From the NCBI RefSeq assembly GCF_018122625.2, contig NZ_JAGQFT020000002.1, positions 248,001 to 312,000 of the forward strand: DNA of 64,000 nucleotides. Reading direction: 5' to 3'. Origin of the DNA: Coralloluteibacterium stylophorae (GTDB lineage: Bacteria > Pseudomonadota > Gammaproteobacteria > Xanthomonadales > Xanthomonadaceae). Numbering within the stretch: position 1 is the stretch's first letter; every line of letters begins with the position of its first letter. The notes beneath the pieces are model-generated. The model saw only the letters and a program-made list of their open reading frames with translations, did no database searches and was not told the origin of the DNA. Shown piece after piece: positions 49,056 through 57,041 of this stretch. The translations under genes and the position numbers were made by a program.

Positions 49056-49832
49056 TCAACCCCGCAGGTCGCAGTCGAACACGATGTCGCCGTCCAGCTC
49101 CCAGGCGGTGGCGCAGGGCCGGCGCGCCTGCGCCAAGCGCTCGATCGGCGGCAGCGCGATGCCGCTGGGGCCGCAGCCGATGATCAGCGGCGCGATCGCC
49201 ACGTGCAGGCGGTCGATGCGGTCGGCCTCGATGAAGGCGGCGATGGTGCAGGCGCCGCCTTCCACGAGCACCCGGTGCAGCCCGCGCGCGGCCAGCGCAT
49301 CGACGATGTCGCCCGGTTCGAAGCGCCCTTCGCGCAGCGGCAGCGCCAGGCAGTCCGCCCCGGGCACCGGCGGCGGGACATCGGTGCCGTGCACGATCAG
49401 CAGCGGCGCCGCGCCGTCGTGCAACAGGCCCGCCTGCCGCGGGATGCGTCCGCGCGGGTCGAGCACCACCCGCACCGGATTGCGGCCCTCGACCAGGCGC
49501 ACGGTCAGGCGCGGGTCGTCGGCGATCACCGTGCCGACGCCGACGATCACCGCGTCCACCAGCGCACGGCAGCGGTGCAGGTGGCGCAGCCCGCCGGGCC
49601 CGGAGATGTCGCGCGCGTCGCCGCTGGGCGTGGCGACGCGACCGTCCAGCGACTGCCCGACCTGGGCCAGCACGAAGCGCGGCGCCGCGAGCAGGGGCGC
49701 GTAGAGGCCGGCAGCGGCCGCGCGCAGCGGCGCCGGGCCGCCGCGTTGCGCGAGCATGGCATGCCAATGCTCGGCGTCGGGAGCGCCGCGGCGCAGGCGC
49801 TGCGGCTCGGCGAGATCGAAGGCCTCGGTCAT
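49056..49832 (-). CDS. RibD-C-type reductase (pyrimidine/dihydrofolate reductase fold)
   Basis: Reductase of 258 aa matching the C-terminal half of RibD: FVLAQVGQSLDGRVATPSGD, VGVGTVIADDPRLTVRL, NPVRVVLDPRGRIP and RVLVEGGACTIAAFIEADR. There is no N-terminal cytidine-deaminase-like domain, which a bifunctional RibD would need. About 50 N-terminal residues precede the domain. ATG 49832 has GGAG upstream; ATG 49877 is an alternative. It is divergent from the GTP cyclohydrolase II-like gene. It could reduce a ribosylaminopyrimidine made by that enzyme. Confidence 0.87.
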   Translation of the reverse strand: MTEAFDLAEPQRLRRGAPDAEHWHAMLAQRGGPAPLRAAAAGLYAPLLAAPRFVLAQVGQSLDGRVATPSGDARDISGPGGLRHLHRCRALVDAVIVGVGTVIADDPRLTVRLVEGRNPVRVVLDPRGRIPRQAGLLHDGAAPLLIVHGTDVPPPVPGADCLALPLREGRFEPGDIVDALAARGLHRVLVEGGACTIAAFIEADRIDRLHVAIAPLIIGCGPSGIALPPIERLAQARRPCATAWELDGDIVFDCDLRG

Positions 49833-50055
49833 GGCGCGCTCCGCGAAGCGATTGAGGATCCGCACGCGCGCACCCATATGGGCGACGGCGGTACGTCGCG
49901 AGTGTGGGCATGCGCCATGTCCACGGCGCGTCGCCGTTCGCGAGCCCTTCATCGGGGCGTTCCTAGGTTCCGGCGGGACCGGTGGTCTGCTGCCGTCGCG
50001 CATGCCGCGTCCCGCGTCGTCCCGCCGCGCTCGTCCACGTATCAGGATCCGCACC

Positions 50056-51177
50056 ATGCCGAGCAGTCCCCAACCCGGTCACGCATCCGCCTTCGGCAAC
50101 GCCGCCGCCATCCGCTGCGAGCGCGCCGCCTCCGAGATGCGCTCGGGACGCCCGGTCCTGATCGACGACGGCCACGGCCGCCGCATCGCCGCGCTGGCCC
50201 TGGACGGTGCGACGGCCGCGACCTACGCCGCCTTCGCCCAGGCCGCGGGAGGCTCGCAGCAGTTGTTCCTGACGCCGACGCGCGCGGCCGTGTTCGGTGT
50301 CGATGCGCCCGAGGGCGCGCTGGTGACGCTCGGCGGGATGGACTTCGACGCGATCAACCGCCTCGGCTACCTGCGCGATGCGCCAGCGCCGGCCGCGTGG
50401 GAGGCCGGCGGAACCCTGCACGTGGCCGCGGTGCGGGTGGCGCGGCTGGGCCTGTTGCTGCCGGCGATCGTGGTGGCCGACGTCGTTCCGGAGAATCCGG
50501 CCTTCGACGGCTGCGGAACGCTGACGCTGGAGGACCTGCAGGAGGGCGAGGACACCGCCGCGCGCGACTTCGAGCTGGTCACCCGCTCGCCGGTGCCGTT
50601 GCGCGACATCGGCATGACCCAGTTCGCCGTGTTCCGCGGTGGCCTCGCGCAGCGCGACCAGGTCGCGGTGATCGTCGGCTGCCCCGACCTCGACGACGTG
50701 GTGCCGGTGCGCGTGCATTCCTCCTGCCTCACCGGCGACCTGTTCGGTTCGCTCAAGTGCGATTGCGGCGACCAGCTCCGGCACGGCCTGAAGGCGCTCA
50801 AGGAGCGCGGCGGCGGCGTCCTGCTCTACCTCGACCAGGAGGGCCGCGGCACCGGCATCGCCGCCAAGATGCGCGCCTACGGCTACCAGCACGACGGCCT
50901 CGACACCATCGACGCCGACGCCCAGCTCGGCTTCGGCTCCGACGAGCGCCGCTACGAGACCGCGGTGGCGATGCTGCGCGGGCTCGGCGTGCGCCGGGTC
51001 GAGCTGCTGACCAACAATCCGGCCAAGGTCATGCACCTGCGTTCGGCCGGGCTGGACGTGGTCAGGCGCACGCCGGTGACCGGCGAGATCACCGCCGAGA
51101 ACGAGGGCTACCTGCGCACCAAGGCTGCGCGCGCCGGGCACATGCTCGACATCGACGCGCTGATCGCGCGCAGCTGA
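50056..51177 (+). CDS. GTP cyclohydrolase II-like protein with degenerate RibB-like N-terminus
   Basis: Protein of 373 aa. The C-terminal half (about 200-373) is a complete-looking GTP cyclohydrolase II: RVHSSCLTGDLFGSLKCDCG supplies the zinc cysteines and YLDQEGRGTGIAAKMRAYG the catalytic loop. The N-terminal about 165 residues resemble DHBP synthase in outline (MRSGRPVLIDDGHGRR, LTLEDLQ) but lack the DDEDREnEGD-type active site. It would open the GTP ring to a diaminopyrimidine phosphate. Followed after 12 nt by the phosphatidyltransferase gene. No FMN riboswitch was recognised in the 223-bp upstream gap, which holds only the palindrome CCCATATGGG (49873-49882). Confidence 0.88.
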   Translation: MPSSPQPGHASAFGNAAAIRCERAASEMRSGRPVLIDDGHGRRIAALALDGATAATYAAFAQAAGGSQQLFLTPTRAAVFGVDAPEGALVTLGGMDFDAINRLGYLRDAPAPAAWEAGGTLHVAAVRVARLGLLLPAIVVADVVPENPAFDGCGTLTLEDLQEGEDTAARDFELVTRSPVPLRDIGMTQFAVFRGGLAQRDQVAVIVGCPDLDDVVPVRVHSSCLTGDLFGSLKCDCGDQLRHGLKALKERGGGVLLYLDQEGRGTGIAAKMRAYGYQHDGLDTIDADAQLGFGSDERRYETAVAMLRGLGVRRVELLTNNPAKVMHLRSAGLDVVRRTPVTGEITAENEGYLRTKAARAGHMLDIDALIARS

Positions 51178-51189
51178 CGCGGGCGGATC

Positions 51190-51972
51190 GTGGACGTCCC
51201 GCTGTCCCGCATGCCGCAGGACCGCGATGCGGGACGGCAGCGGCACGAGGCGCGATCGGCGTTCGCGGTCGGTGCGCTGCTGCTGGCGGCGCTGGCCTGG
51301 ATGCTGTGCCGCGCCGGTGCGTCCGCCGAGGCCGTGCTGCCCGCGGCGGCAGCGCTCTACGCGCTGGTCGCGGCGATCGCGCTGCGCTGCATGGCCTCCT
51401 CGCATCCCCACGGGCGCTTCGGCGCGGCCAATGCGGTGACCCTGCTGCGTGCGGTGCTGACCTGCCTGGTCGGCGGCCTGCTGGTGGATGCGCCGCTGCT
51501 CGCCGGCAGTCGCGCCTGGCAGTGGGGGGCGGTGGCGATCGTGGTCGTGGCGCTCGCGCTGGACGGCATCGACGGCTGGCTCGCGCGGCGGCAGGGCCTG
51601 GCGTCGCGGTTCGGGGCGCGCTTCGACCTCGAGATCGACGCCCTGCTGATCCTGCTGCTGTCGGTGGCGGCCTGGCGGCTGGACCGGGCCGGCGCCTGGG
51701 TGATCGGCGCCGGCCTGATGCGCTACGCCTTCATCGGGGCGGGGCGGATCTGGCCGTGGCTGGCCGCGCCGCTGCCGCCCTCGCTGCGGCGCAAGGCCGT
51801 GTGCGCGGTGCAGGGCGGGGTGCTGTGCGGACTGCTGTCGCCGTGGTTCGTGCCCCCGGCGAGCCAGTTCCTGGCGGCGGCGGCACTGGCGGCGCTGTGC
51901 TGCTCCTTCCTGGGCGACGTGCTGTGGCTGCATCGCAGCCGCCCGCGGCATCCGCTGCCCGTGCCGGGCTGA
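51190..51972 (+). CDS. CDP-alcohol phosphatidyltransferase family protein
   Basis: Integral membrane enzyme of 260 aa, about six hydrophobic segments. The full family motif D-x2-DG-x2-AR-x8-G-x3-D-x3-D is present as LDGIDGWLARRQGLASRFG followed by ARFDLEID, including all metal and nucleotide ligands. It would transfer a phosphoalcohol from a CDP-linked donor to a hydroxyl acceptor in the membrane. GTG start at 51190, 12 nt after the cyclohydrolase-like gene, so probably co-transcribed. Its 3' part overlaps the opposite-strand flippase reading frame by about 240 bp. Confidence 0.87.
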   Translation: MDVPLSRMPQDRDAGRQRHEARSAFAVGALLLAALAWMLCRAGASAEAVLPAAAALYALVAAIALRCMASSHPHGRFGAANAVTLLRAVLTCLVGGLLVDAPLLAGSRAWQWGAVAIVVVALALDGIDGWLARRQGLASRFGARFDLEIDALLILLLSVAAWRLDRAGAWVIGAGLMRYAFIGAGRIWPWLAAPLPPSLRRKAVCAVQGGVLCGLLSPWFVPPASQFLAAAALAALCCSFLGDVLWLHRSRPRHPLPVPG

Positions 51973-52894
51973 ACGCGACCGCGAGCCCGGGCAGCGCGCC
52001 GACGAGGTTGACCAGCCCGTACAGGATGGAGGCGGCGACGCCATGGGCGGCCGGCAGGCCCACGAGCGGCCACAGCGCGGCGGCGGCCGCCTCGCGCACG
52101 CCCCAGCCGCCCACCGACACCGGCACCAGCATCGCCAGCAGGGCCAGCGGCACCGCGGTGAGCCAGGCCATGGGCGGCAGCGGCGTGCCGACGGCGCAGG
52201 CGCACAGCGCGAAGGCGGCGATGTAGCCGCCGACGATGGCGAGACTGCCGGCGCCCTGCCACAGCCAGGCGCGCCCTGCGAACCAGGTGCGGACGACATC
52301 GCCGCGCAGCCCGTGCAGCGCGGCCTGCAGGCGGCGCGGTCCGCGCCGCGCGAGCAGGGCCACCGTCGCCGCGCCGGCTGCCAGGGCCGCGGCGACGGCC
52401 ATCGCGGTCCACAGCGCCACGCGCGGCGGCGCGCCGCCCGCCGCCAGCGGCCACGCCGCCAGGCCGATCGCGACCACCGTCAGCAGCGCGACCTGCCCGG
52501 CCAGGCGCTCCAGCACGACCGCCCGCACCGCCGCCCGCATCCGTCCCGGGCGCGCGCGCCCGCTGCGCCACGCGCGCACCGCATCGCCGCCGACGCCGCC
52601 GGGCACGCTCTGGTTGAGCAGGGTGGCCAGGTAGTACTCGGCGATCGCCGTGCGCCGCGGCATCGCCTGGCCGAGGCGCCGCGCGGTGAAGCGCCAGCGC
52701 TGCGCCGACAGCACGACCTGGGCCTGCACCGCCAGGAGCGCCGCCAGCAGCCAGCCCGGATCCGCCCCGGCGAGCGCGGCCCAGGCGCGCCCGGGATCGG
52801 CGAAGGCCAGTGCGAGCACGAGCAGGCCGGCCGGCAGGACCAGGCGCCAGGCGCGCAGGGACGACGGGCGCGGAGGCGGTGCGTCGGGAGACAT
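51731..52894 (-). CDS. Flippase-like membrane protein (lysylphosphatidylglycerol synthase TM family)
   Basis: Polytopic membrane protein of 387 aa, six to eight hydrophobic segments. Family motifs are EYYLATLLNQSVPGGVGGDA, ERLAGQVALLTVVAI and LVPVSVGGWGVREAAAAAL. Proteins of this group are proposed lipid or lipid-linked-sugar flippases. The conserved part ends near residue 305. The remaining roughly 80 residues are Ala/Pro/Arg-rich, run antisense through the phosphatidyltransferase gene, and may not be functional. ATG 52894 follows GGGAG-like sequence on the minus strand. Context links it to the upstream phosphatidyltransferase. Confidence 0.82.
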   Translation of the reverse strand: MSPDAPPPRPSSLRAWRLVLPAGLLVLALAFADPGRAWAALAGADPGWLLAALLAVQAQVVLSAQRWRFTARRLGQAMPRRTAIAEYYLATLLNQSVPGGVGGDAVRAWRSGRARPGRMRAAVRAVVLERLAGQVALLTVVAIGLAAWPLAAGGAPPRVALWTAMAVAAALAAGAATVALLARRGPRRLQAALHGLRGDVVRTWFAGRAWLWQGAGSLAIVGGYIAAFALCACAVGTPLPPMAWLTAVPLALLAMLVPVSVGGWGVREAAAAALWPLVGLPAAHGVAASILYGLVNLVGALPGLAVAFSPARAADAAGGCDAATARRPGRSSTAPPVPPPPGTGSPGARTTATAVRTAPRPAPRTRPCAAARAAAARPATARSAPPR

Positions 52895-52980
52895 GGCCGG
52901 CACCCTGCCGCAACGGCGCGCGCCCGGGTGTGATGCCGGACGCGGCCGCCGCCCGCCGCGGCACCGTGACCTTCCGCGCA

Positions 52981-53010
52981 TTGACAGTCGCCGCGCGCGC
53001 CACCGAGAGT
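52981..53010 (+). promoter_or_regulatory. Candidate promoter of the DUF4870 gene
   Basis: A perfect -35 TTGACA (52981-52986) is followed 18 nt later by the poor -10 GAGAGT (53005-53010). It lies about 40 bp before the start codon, in the intergenic stretch divergent from the flippase gene. Confidence 0.3.
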
Positions 53011-53048
53011 GCGGGCTCGCCACCGTCCACTCCGATGAGGCATCGATC

Positions 53049-53585
53049 ATGAGCGCAACCCCGCCCGGCAACGTTCCGCCGACCACGCCGCCCCCCGAGG
53101 GCCCGCCGCCGTCCGGCGCCACGCCGCCCCCGCAGACGCCGCCGCCGGGCTCTCCGCCGCCGCAGACGCCGCCGCCCTACACGCCGCCGGAGGCCCCGCC
53201 GCCGGGCGTGCCGGGCGCCGAGGAACGGCAGTGGGCGATGTTCGCGCACCTGTCGGCCATCGTCGGCGCGATCGTGACCTCGGCCTTCCTCTACGGTGCG
53301 GCCGCGTTCGCCGGGCCGCTGATCATCTGGATGGTCAAGAAGGACACCATGCCCTTCGTCGACGACCAGGCGAAGGAGGCGCTGAACTTCAACATCACCT
53401 TCGGCATCTTCGCCGGCGTCATGTGGCTGCTGACCATCATCACGCTCGGCATCGGCGTGTTCATCACCCTGCCGCTGATGGCGATCGCCGGCATCGTCTG
53501 GCTGGTCTTCACCATCATCGCCGCGGTCAAGGCCAACGAGGGCGTGGCCTACCGCTATCCGCTGACCCTGCGCCTGGTGAAGTAG
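53049..53585 (+). CDS. DUF4870 membrane protein with Pro-rich N-terminus
   Basis: Inner-membrane protein of 178 aa. Residues 1-57 are extremely Pro-rich and probably disordered. The DUF4870 domain follows: RQWAMFAHLSAIVGAIV, then WMVKKDTMPFVDDQAKEALN and FNITFGIFAGVM, with three to four hydrophobic segments and a C-terminal YRYPLTLRL. Function of the family is unknown. It stands alone, ended by a strong terminator. Confidence 0.88.
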   Translation: MSATPPGNVPPTTPPPEGPPPSGATPPPQTPPPGSPPPQTPPPYTPPEAPPPGVPGAEERQWAMFAHLSAIVGAIVTSAFLYGAAAFAGPLIIWMVKKDTMPFVDDQAKEALNFNITFGIFAGVMWLLTIITLGIGVFITLPLMAIAGIVWLVFTIIAAVKANEGVAYRYPLTLRLVK

Positions 53586-53609
53586 CCCGCGGCGCAGTGC
53601 AGGACCCGC

Positions 53610-53643
53610 AGGACGCCGGCCCCGGGCCGGCGTCCTGCTTTCC
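53610..53643 (+). terminator. Intrinsic terminator after the DUF4870 gene
   Basis: A 13-bp perfect inverted repeat, AGGACGCCGGCCC / GGGCCGGCGTCCT, is followed by GCTTT. It is the longest simple hairpin in the window and lies 24 bp after the stop codon. Confidence 0.75.
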
Positions 53644-53706
53644 GGGGCCTGTCGAAACGCGGGTCCCTGGTGCGTCCAGGGTGCAGGCGCCGGCATCCCG
53701 CCGGCC

Positions 53707-54138
53707 ATGCAGGAGACGCCGATGCCCGCGCTGAACCCCTACATCGATTTCGCCGGCCGCTGCCGCGACGCGCTCGACTTCTATGCGCGCTGCTTCGACG
53801 GCCGCACCGAGACCCTCATGACCTACGGCAATGCGCCGATGGACATGCCCGCCGACGCGCGCGACAAGGTCATGCACGCCGAGTTCAGGGCGCCGGGCAT
53901 CCACTTCATGGCCACCGACGGCTGCCCCGGCGGGCACGCGACGCCACCGGCGATGGAGGGGCCCATCTCGCTGGCGCTGCAGCTCGAGGACCCGGCGCAG
54001 CAGGACCGGATCTTCGCCGCACTGGCCGACAGCGGCGAGGTGGCCCAGGCGCTGCAGGACACGTTCTGGGGGGCGCGCTTCGGCATGGTCCGGGATCGTT
54101 TCGGCATCCACTGGATGCTCAACTGCCAGCGCCCGTGA
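53707..54138 (+). CDS. VOC-fold PhnB-like protein
   Basis: Cytoplasmic protein of 143 aa in the glyoxalase/bleomycin-resistance (VOC) superfamily, PhnB/YdcE-like branch. Motifs are ALNPYIDFAGRCRDALDFYA, KVMHAEFRAPGIHFMATDG and FWGARFGMVRDRFGIHWML. The biochemical function of most such proteins is unknown. ATG 53707 has no strong ribosome-binding site; ATG 53722 (MPALNPY) is an alternative. A decayed DUF1428 gene follows; DUF1428 and PhnB-like genes are often neighbours. Confidence 0.86.
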   Translation: MQETPMPALNPYIDFAGRCRDALDFYARCFDGRTETLMTYGNAPMDMPADARDKVMHAEFRAPGIHFMATDGCPGGHATPPAMEGPISLALQLEDPAQQDRIFAALADSGEVAQALQDTFWGARFGMVRDRFGIHWMLNCQRP

Positions 54139-54199
54139 GTGCGTCGGAGGAGCCCGCGCCGTGAGCGCCTGCGGCCGTTCGGTCTGCCGGTGCGCAACG

Positions 54200-54506
54200 T
54201 CGATGCCCAACGAGGCATGGCCGAGGGGCTGTGCGGGCTGGCGCGGACACGGCGCGCTCGCCTGCCGCGAATGGAACGGGAGGACCTGAAGGCGGTCGCG
54301 GGCTCCCGCCGTTCCCGGACATGGCTGCGCTGCGCGACGGCGGGATGGTGGTGCTGGCGCGCATCGTCCATCCCTCGCGCGCCGCGCGCGACGCGATCCA
54401 CGCCGGCGTGACCGGCGCGCCACGCGTGCAGGCCATGTGCGGCGCGGCGTCCTTCGACAGTCGGCGGACGGCCCACGGCGGGTTCGAGCCGCTGGTCGGC
54501 GGCTGA
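54200..54506 (+). pseudogene. Decayed DUF1428 (YbaA-like) gene
   Basis: Pieces of a DUF1428 protein occur in different frames. One frame gives GWRGHGALACREWNG (54236-54280), matching the family's W-x-HGAL-x-Y-x-E segment, and ends at a stop at 54289. A second frame gives EDLKAVAG just after. A third gives LPPFPDM, then VLARIVHPSRAARDAIHAGV and FDSRRTAHGGFEPLVGG to the stop at 54506, matching the C-terminal half. At least two frameshifts are needed to join them, and the N-terminus is not recognisable. Upstream 54139-54199 looks degraded. Confidence 0.6.
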
Positions 54507-54675
54507 ATCCGTGCGGAGGCGGGGCCGGGGGCCGGGCACGGCCGGCACCGTATCCGCGTAGGATGGAAGTCCGGCCGCATCGGCCGCGCTCCTCTCCGGG
54601 CTTCGCGCCCGCCTGCCGTCCCGCCGCGTCCGTTCGCGTTCCGCTCCGATCGGCGCCTCCTTCCACGGAGCCACC

Positions 54676-55095
54676 ATGCCCGGCAATTCGACGCGCGGGC
54701 CGCGCATGCGGCTCGGCGGACGCGATTTCCCGATCCGCGTCCTGAGCCACCGGCAGCAGCATTGCGACGGCGACGGCGCGGTCGAGCGCATCGGCGTCTC
54801 CTCCGCGCGATGGAGCCTGTTCGACCAGCTCCGGCCGGCAGTGCCGGCGCCGGCGGCGGCGATGGTCGGCTTCGGGATCGGCGGGCGACGGATCCCGCAG
54901 AGCGGCTGCGGCCTCGGCCTCGCCGGCCAGGTTGTGCCGGCGTGTGCCGCCGACGTCACCGCCAGCGACCATCATCCGCTCGCGGCGGCCTTCCACGCCC
55001 ACGATGCCGCCGCGAACGGGCCGGGGACCGTGGCCTGCGGGCACCCGGCGTGGGTGCGGCCGGACACCGGCGGCATGCCGGGCTGCACCCGGTGA
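54676..55095 (+). CDS. Hypothetical protein, doubtful
   Basis: Open frame of 139 codons with GGAG seven bases before the ATG and a stop overlapping the next gene's GTG (GTGA), which argues for translation. The product is rich in Ala, Gly, Arg and His, has no recognised domain, and its codon pattern is not clearly coding. It may be a real orphan gene or another decayed remnant next to the DUF1428 pseudogene. The gap 54507-54675 shows nothing I can identify. Confidence 0.3.
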   Translation: MPGNSTRGPRMRLGGRDFPIRVLSHRQQHCDGDGAVERIGVSSARWSLFDQLRPAVPAPAAAMVGFGIGGRRIPQSGCGLGLAGQVVPACAADVTASDHHPLAAAFHAHDAAANGPGTVACGHPAWVRPDTGGMPGCTR

Positions 55096-55436
55096 GCGTC
55101 CTCGATGACCACATCGGCGACGACGACGAGCGCATCGATGCGGGCGTGCAGTGCAGCGCCTGCGACGCGGTGTGCTGCCGGCTGCAGGTGGTGGTGATGC
55201 CGGAGGACGACGTGCCGCGGCATCTCGTGGAGCGCTCGCCGCGCGGGCTGGAGACGATGGCGCGCGGCGAGGACGGCTGGTGCATCGCGCTGGACGAGGC
55301 GCGCATGTGCTGCTCCATCTACTCGCAGCGCCCGGCGACCTGCCGCAGGTTCGTGATGGGCAGCGCCTACTGCCGGTCCGAGCGGGCCGCCTACAGCGAC
55401 GGCATGCGCCGGAACATTCCCGTGGATCTCCTGTGA
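55092..55436 (+). CDS. YkgJ-family cysteine cluster protein
   Basis: Small protein of 114 aa with the CxxCxxxCC metal-binding signature in [20 protein letters not shown], then [21 protein letters not shown] and AYCRSE. These cysteines would bind zinc or an iron-sulfur cluster. The biological role of the family is poorly known. GTG start at 55092 overlaps the preceding frame, and its stop overlaps the next GTG. Confidence 0.82.
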   Translation: MSVLDDHIGDDDERIDAGVQCSACDAVCCRLQVVVMPEDDVPRHLVERSPRGLETMARGEDGWCIALDEARMCCSIYSQRPATCRRFVMGSAYCRSERAAYSDGMRRNIPVDLL

Positions 55437-55732
55437 CCGCTCGCTTCCGCGGGGCGGGCGCCCGCATGACCGACCTCGTCCCGATCTTCCGGCTGCGGCC
55501 GCCGCGTGGATGCAGCGTGGGGCCGGACCAGCTGCGCGGGCTGTGGAGCGATGCCTGCGGCTGCCTCGATGTCTCGGTCGGCCGCTGCGTGGCGCTGGAC
55601 GGCTTCGATGCCCGCGACGGCTATCTGCTCCATGGCGGCGCGGAGCTCGCGCACCGTCCGGAGGTCGAGACCCGCCTGCGCGCGCTGCTCGACCGCGCGC
55701 ATCTCCTCGGCACGCTGACCCGCATCGCCTGA
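55433..55732 (+). CDS. Small hypothetical protein
   Basis: Product of up to 99 aa (GTG 55433) or 88 aa (ATG 55466). It contains [20 protein letters not shown] and [20 protein letters not shown]. No family was recognised. The GTG overlaps the YkgJ-like stop, which suggests coupling to that gene. The balanced composition and a mix of hydrophobic and charged residues make a real protein plausible. Confidence 0.5.
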   Translation: MTARFRGAGARMTDLVPIFRLRPPRGCSVGPDQLRGLWSDACGCLDVSVGRCVALDGFDARDGYLLHGGAELAHRPEVETRLRALLDRAHLLGTLTRIA

Positions 55733-55830
55733 GCGCGACGGTGGCGCATGACGCGTCGTGGTGTGTAGAAAGGACGGCCCGGCCGTGCCTGCCAGGCGCG
55801 GCCCCGATCCGTCCTACCGGGAGACGCCTC

Positions 55831-56991
55831 GTGACCAAGACCCTGATCGCCGCCGCCTGCGCCATCGGCCTGCTGGCCGGCTGCAACGCGCCCTCGAACG
55901 CCGCCCAGGACGGCGCCGGACAGGCGGCGTCCACGTCGCCCGCCGCCGGCGCGCGTCCCTTCCAGAGCAGCGAGGTGGCCAGCTTCGCCGAGCCGTGGGC
56001 GATGACCTTCCTGCCCGACGGCCGCCTGCTGGTGACCGAGAAGAAGGGCGCGCTGAAGGTGGTCGACGTCGACAGCGGCGAGGTCGGCGACGTCGGCGGC
56101 GTGCCCGCCGTCGACTACGGCGGGCAGGGCGGCTTCGGCGACGTGGTGCTGCACCCGGACTTCGCCGACAACGGCGTGGTCTACCTCAGCTATGCCGAGG
56201 CAGGAAGCGGCGACACCCGTGGCGCCGCGGTGGCGCGCGCGCGCCTGGCGCTGGACGACGCCGGCGGCGGGTCGCTCCAGGACGTGCACGTGATCTGGCG
56301 CCAGATCCCCAAGGTCAGCGGCCGCGGCCACTACGGCCACCGCATGGTCTTCGACGCCGACGGCATGCTCTGGATCACCTCCAGCGAGCGGCAGAAGTTC
56401 GATCCCGCGCAGGACATGCAGTCCAACCTCGGCAAGGTCGTGCGTCTCGAGGACGACGGCTCGGTGCCCGACGACAACCCGTTCCAGGACCAGGGCGAGG
56501 TCGCGCGCCAGGTGTGGTCGCTCGGTCACCGCAACATGCTCGGCATCGACTTCGATGCGCAGGGGCGCCTGTGGGTGCACGAGATGGGGCCGCGCGGCGG
56601 CGACGAGCTCAACCTGGTCGAGCGCGGCAGCAACTACGGCTACCCGATCGTCTCCAACGGCGACCACTACGACGGGCGCGTCATCCCCGATCACGACACG
56701 CGCCCGGAGTTCAACGCGCCGGAGGTGAGCTGGACGCCGGTGATCTCGCCGGCCGGCTTCGTGATCTACGACGGCGACGTGTTCCCCGACTGGAAGGGCG
56801 ACGGCTTCATCGGCGGCCTGTCCTCGCAGGCACTGGTGCGGGTGGAGTTCGACGGCACCCAGGCGCGCGAGGCGGAACGCTTCGAGATGGGCAAGCGCAT
56901 CCGCGAGGTGGAGCAGGGGCCCGACGGCGCGCTGTGGCTGCTCGAGGACGGCGACGGCGGACGGCTGCTGAAGCTGACCCCGGCGGCCTGA
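55831..56991 (+). CDS. PQQ-type sugar dehydrogenase lipoprotein (soluble aldose dehydrogenase family)
   Basis: Exported beta-propeller protein of 386 aa in the glucose/sorbosone dehydrogenase (YliI/Asd-like) family. A lipoprotein signal ends LLAGC (Cys18), followed by an Ala/Ser-rich linker. Propeller motifs include [73 protein letters not shown] and [21 protein letters not shown], matching the PQQ- and Ca-binding regions of family members. It would oxidise aldose sugars in the periplasm, using PQQ if available. GTG start follows GGGAG. Confidence 0.92.
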   Translation: MTKTLIAAACAIGLLAGCNAPSNAAQDGAGQAASTSPAAGARPFQSSEVASFAEPWAMTFLPDGRLLVTEKKGALKVVDVDSGEVGDVGGVPAVDYGGQGGFGDVVLHPDFADNGVVYLSYAEAGSGDTRGAAVARARLALDDAGGGSLQDVHVIWRQIPKVSGRGHYGHRMVFDADGMLWITSSERQKFDPAQDMQSNLGKVVRLEDDGSVPDDNPFQDQGEVARQVWSLGHRNMLGIDFDAQGRLWVHEMGPRGGDELNLVERGSNYGYPIVSNGDHYDGRVIPDHDTRPEFNAPEVSWTPVISPAGFVIYDGDVFPDWKGDGFIGGLSSQALVRVEFDGTQAREAERFEMGKRIREVEQGPDGALWLLEDGDGGRLLKLTPAA

Positions 56992-57041
56992 TGGCGTAGG
57001 ACTGCGAGCGGTGCGGCCGGTATCGCCGGTCGCGCCCCGCG

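Noticed and set aside
49056-51177. Interpretation as the standard riboflavin operon
   Set aside because: ribE, ribH and the RibD deaminase are absent, the RibB-like domain lacks its active site, and no FMN riboswitch fold was seen.
54139-54411. Short open frame after the PhnB-like gene as an intact new gene
   Set aside because: Only a few residues match DUF1428 in this frame; the rest of the match lies in two other frames, so it is part of a pseudogene.
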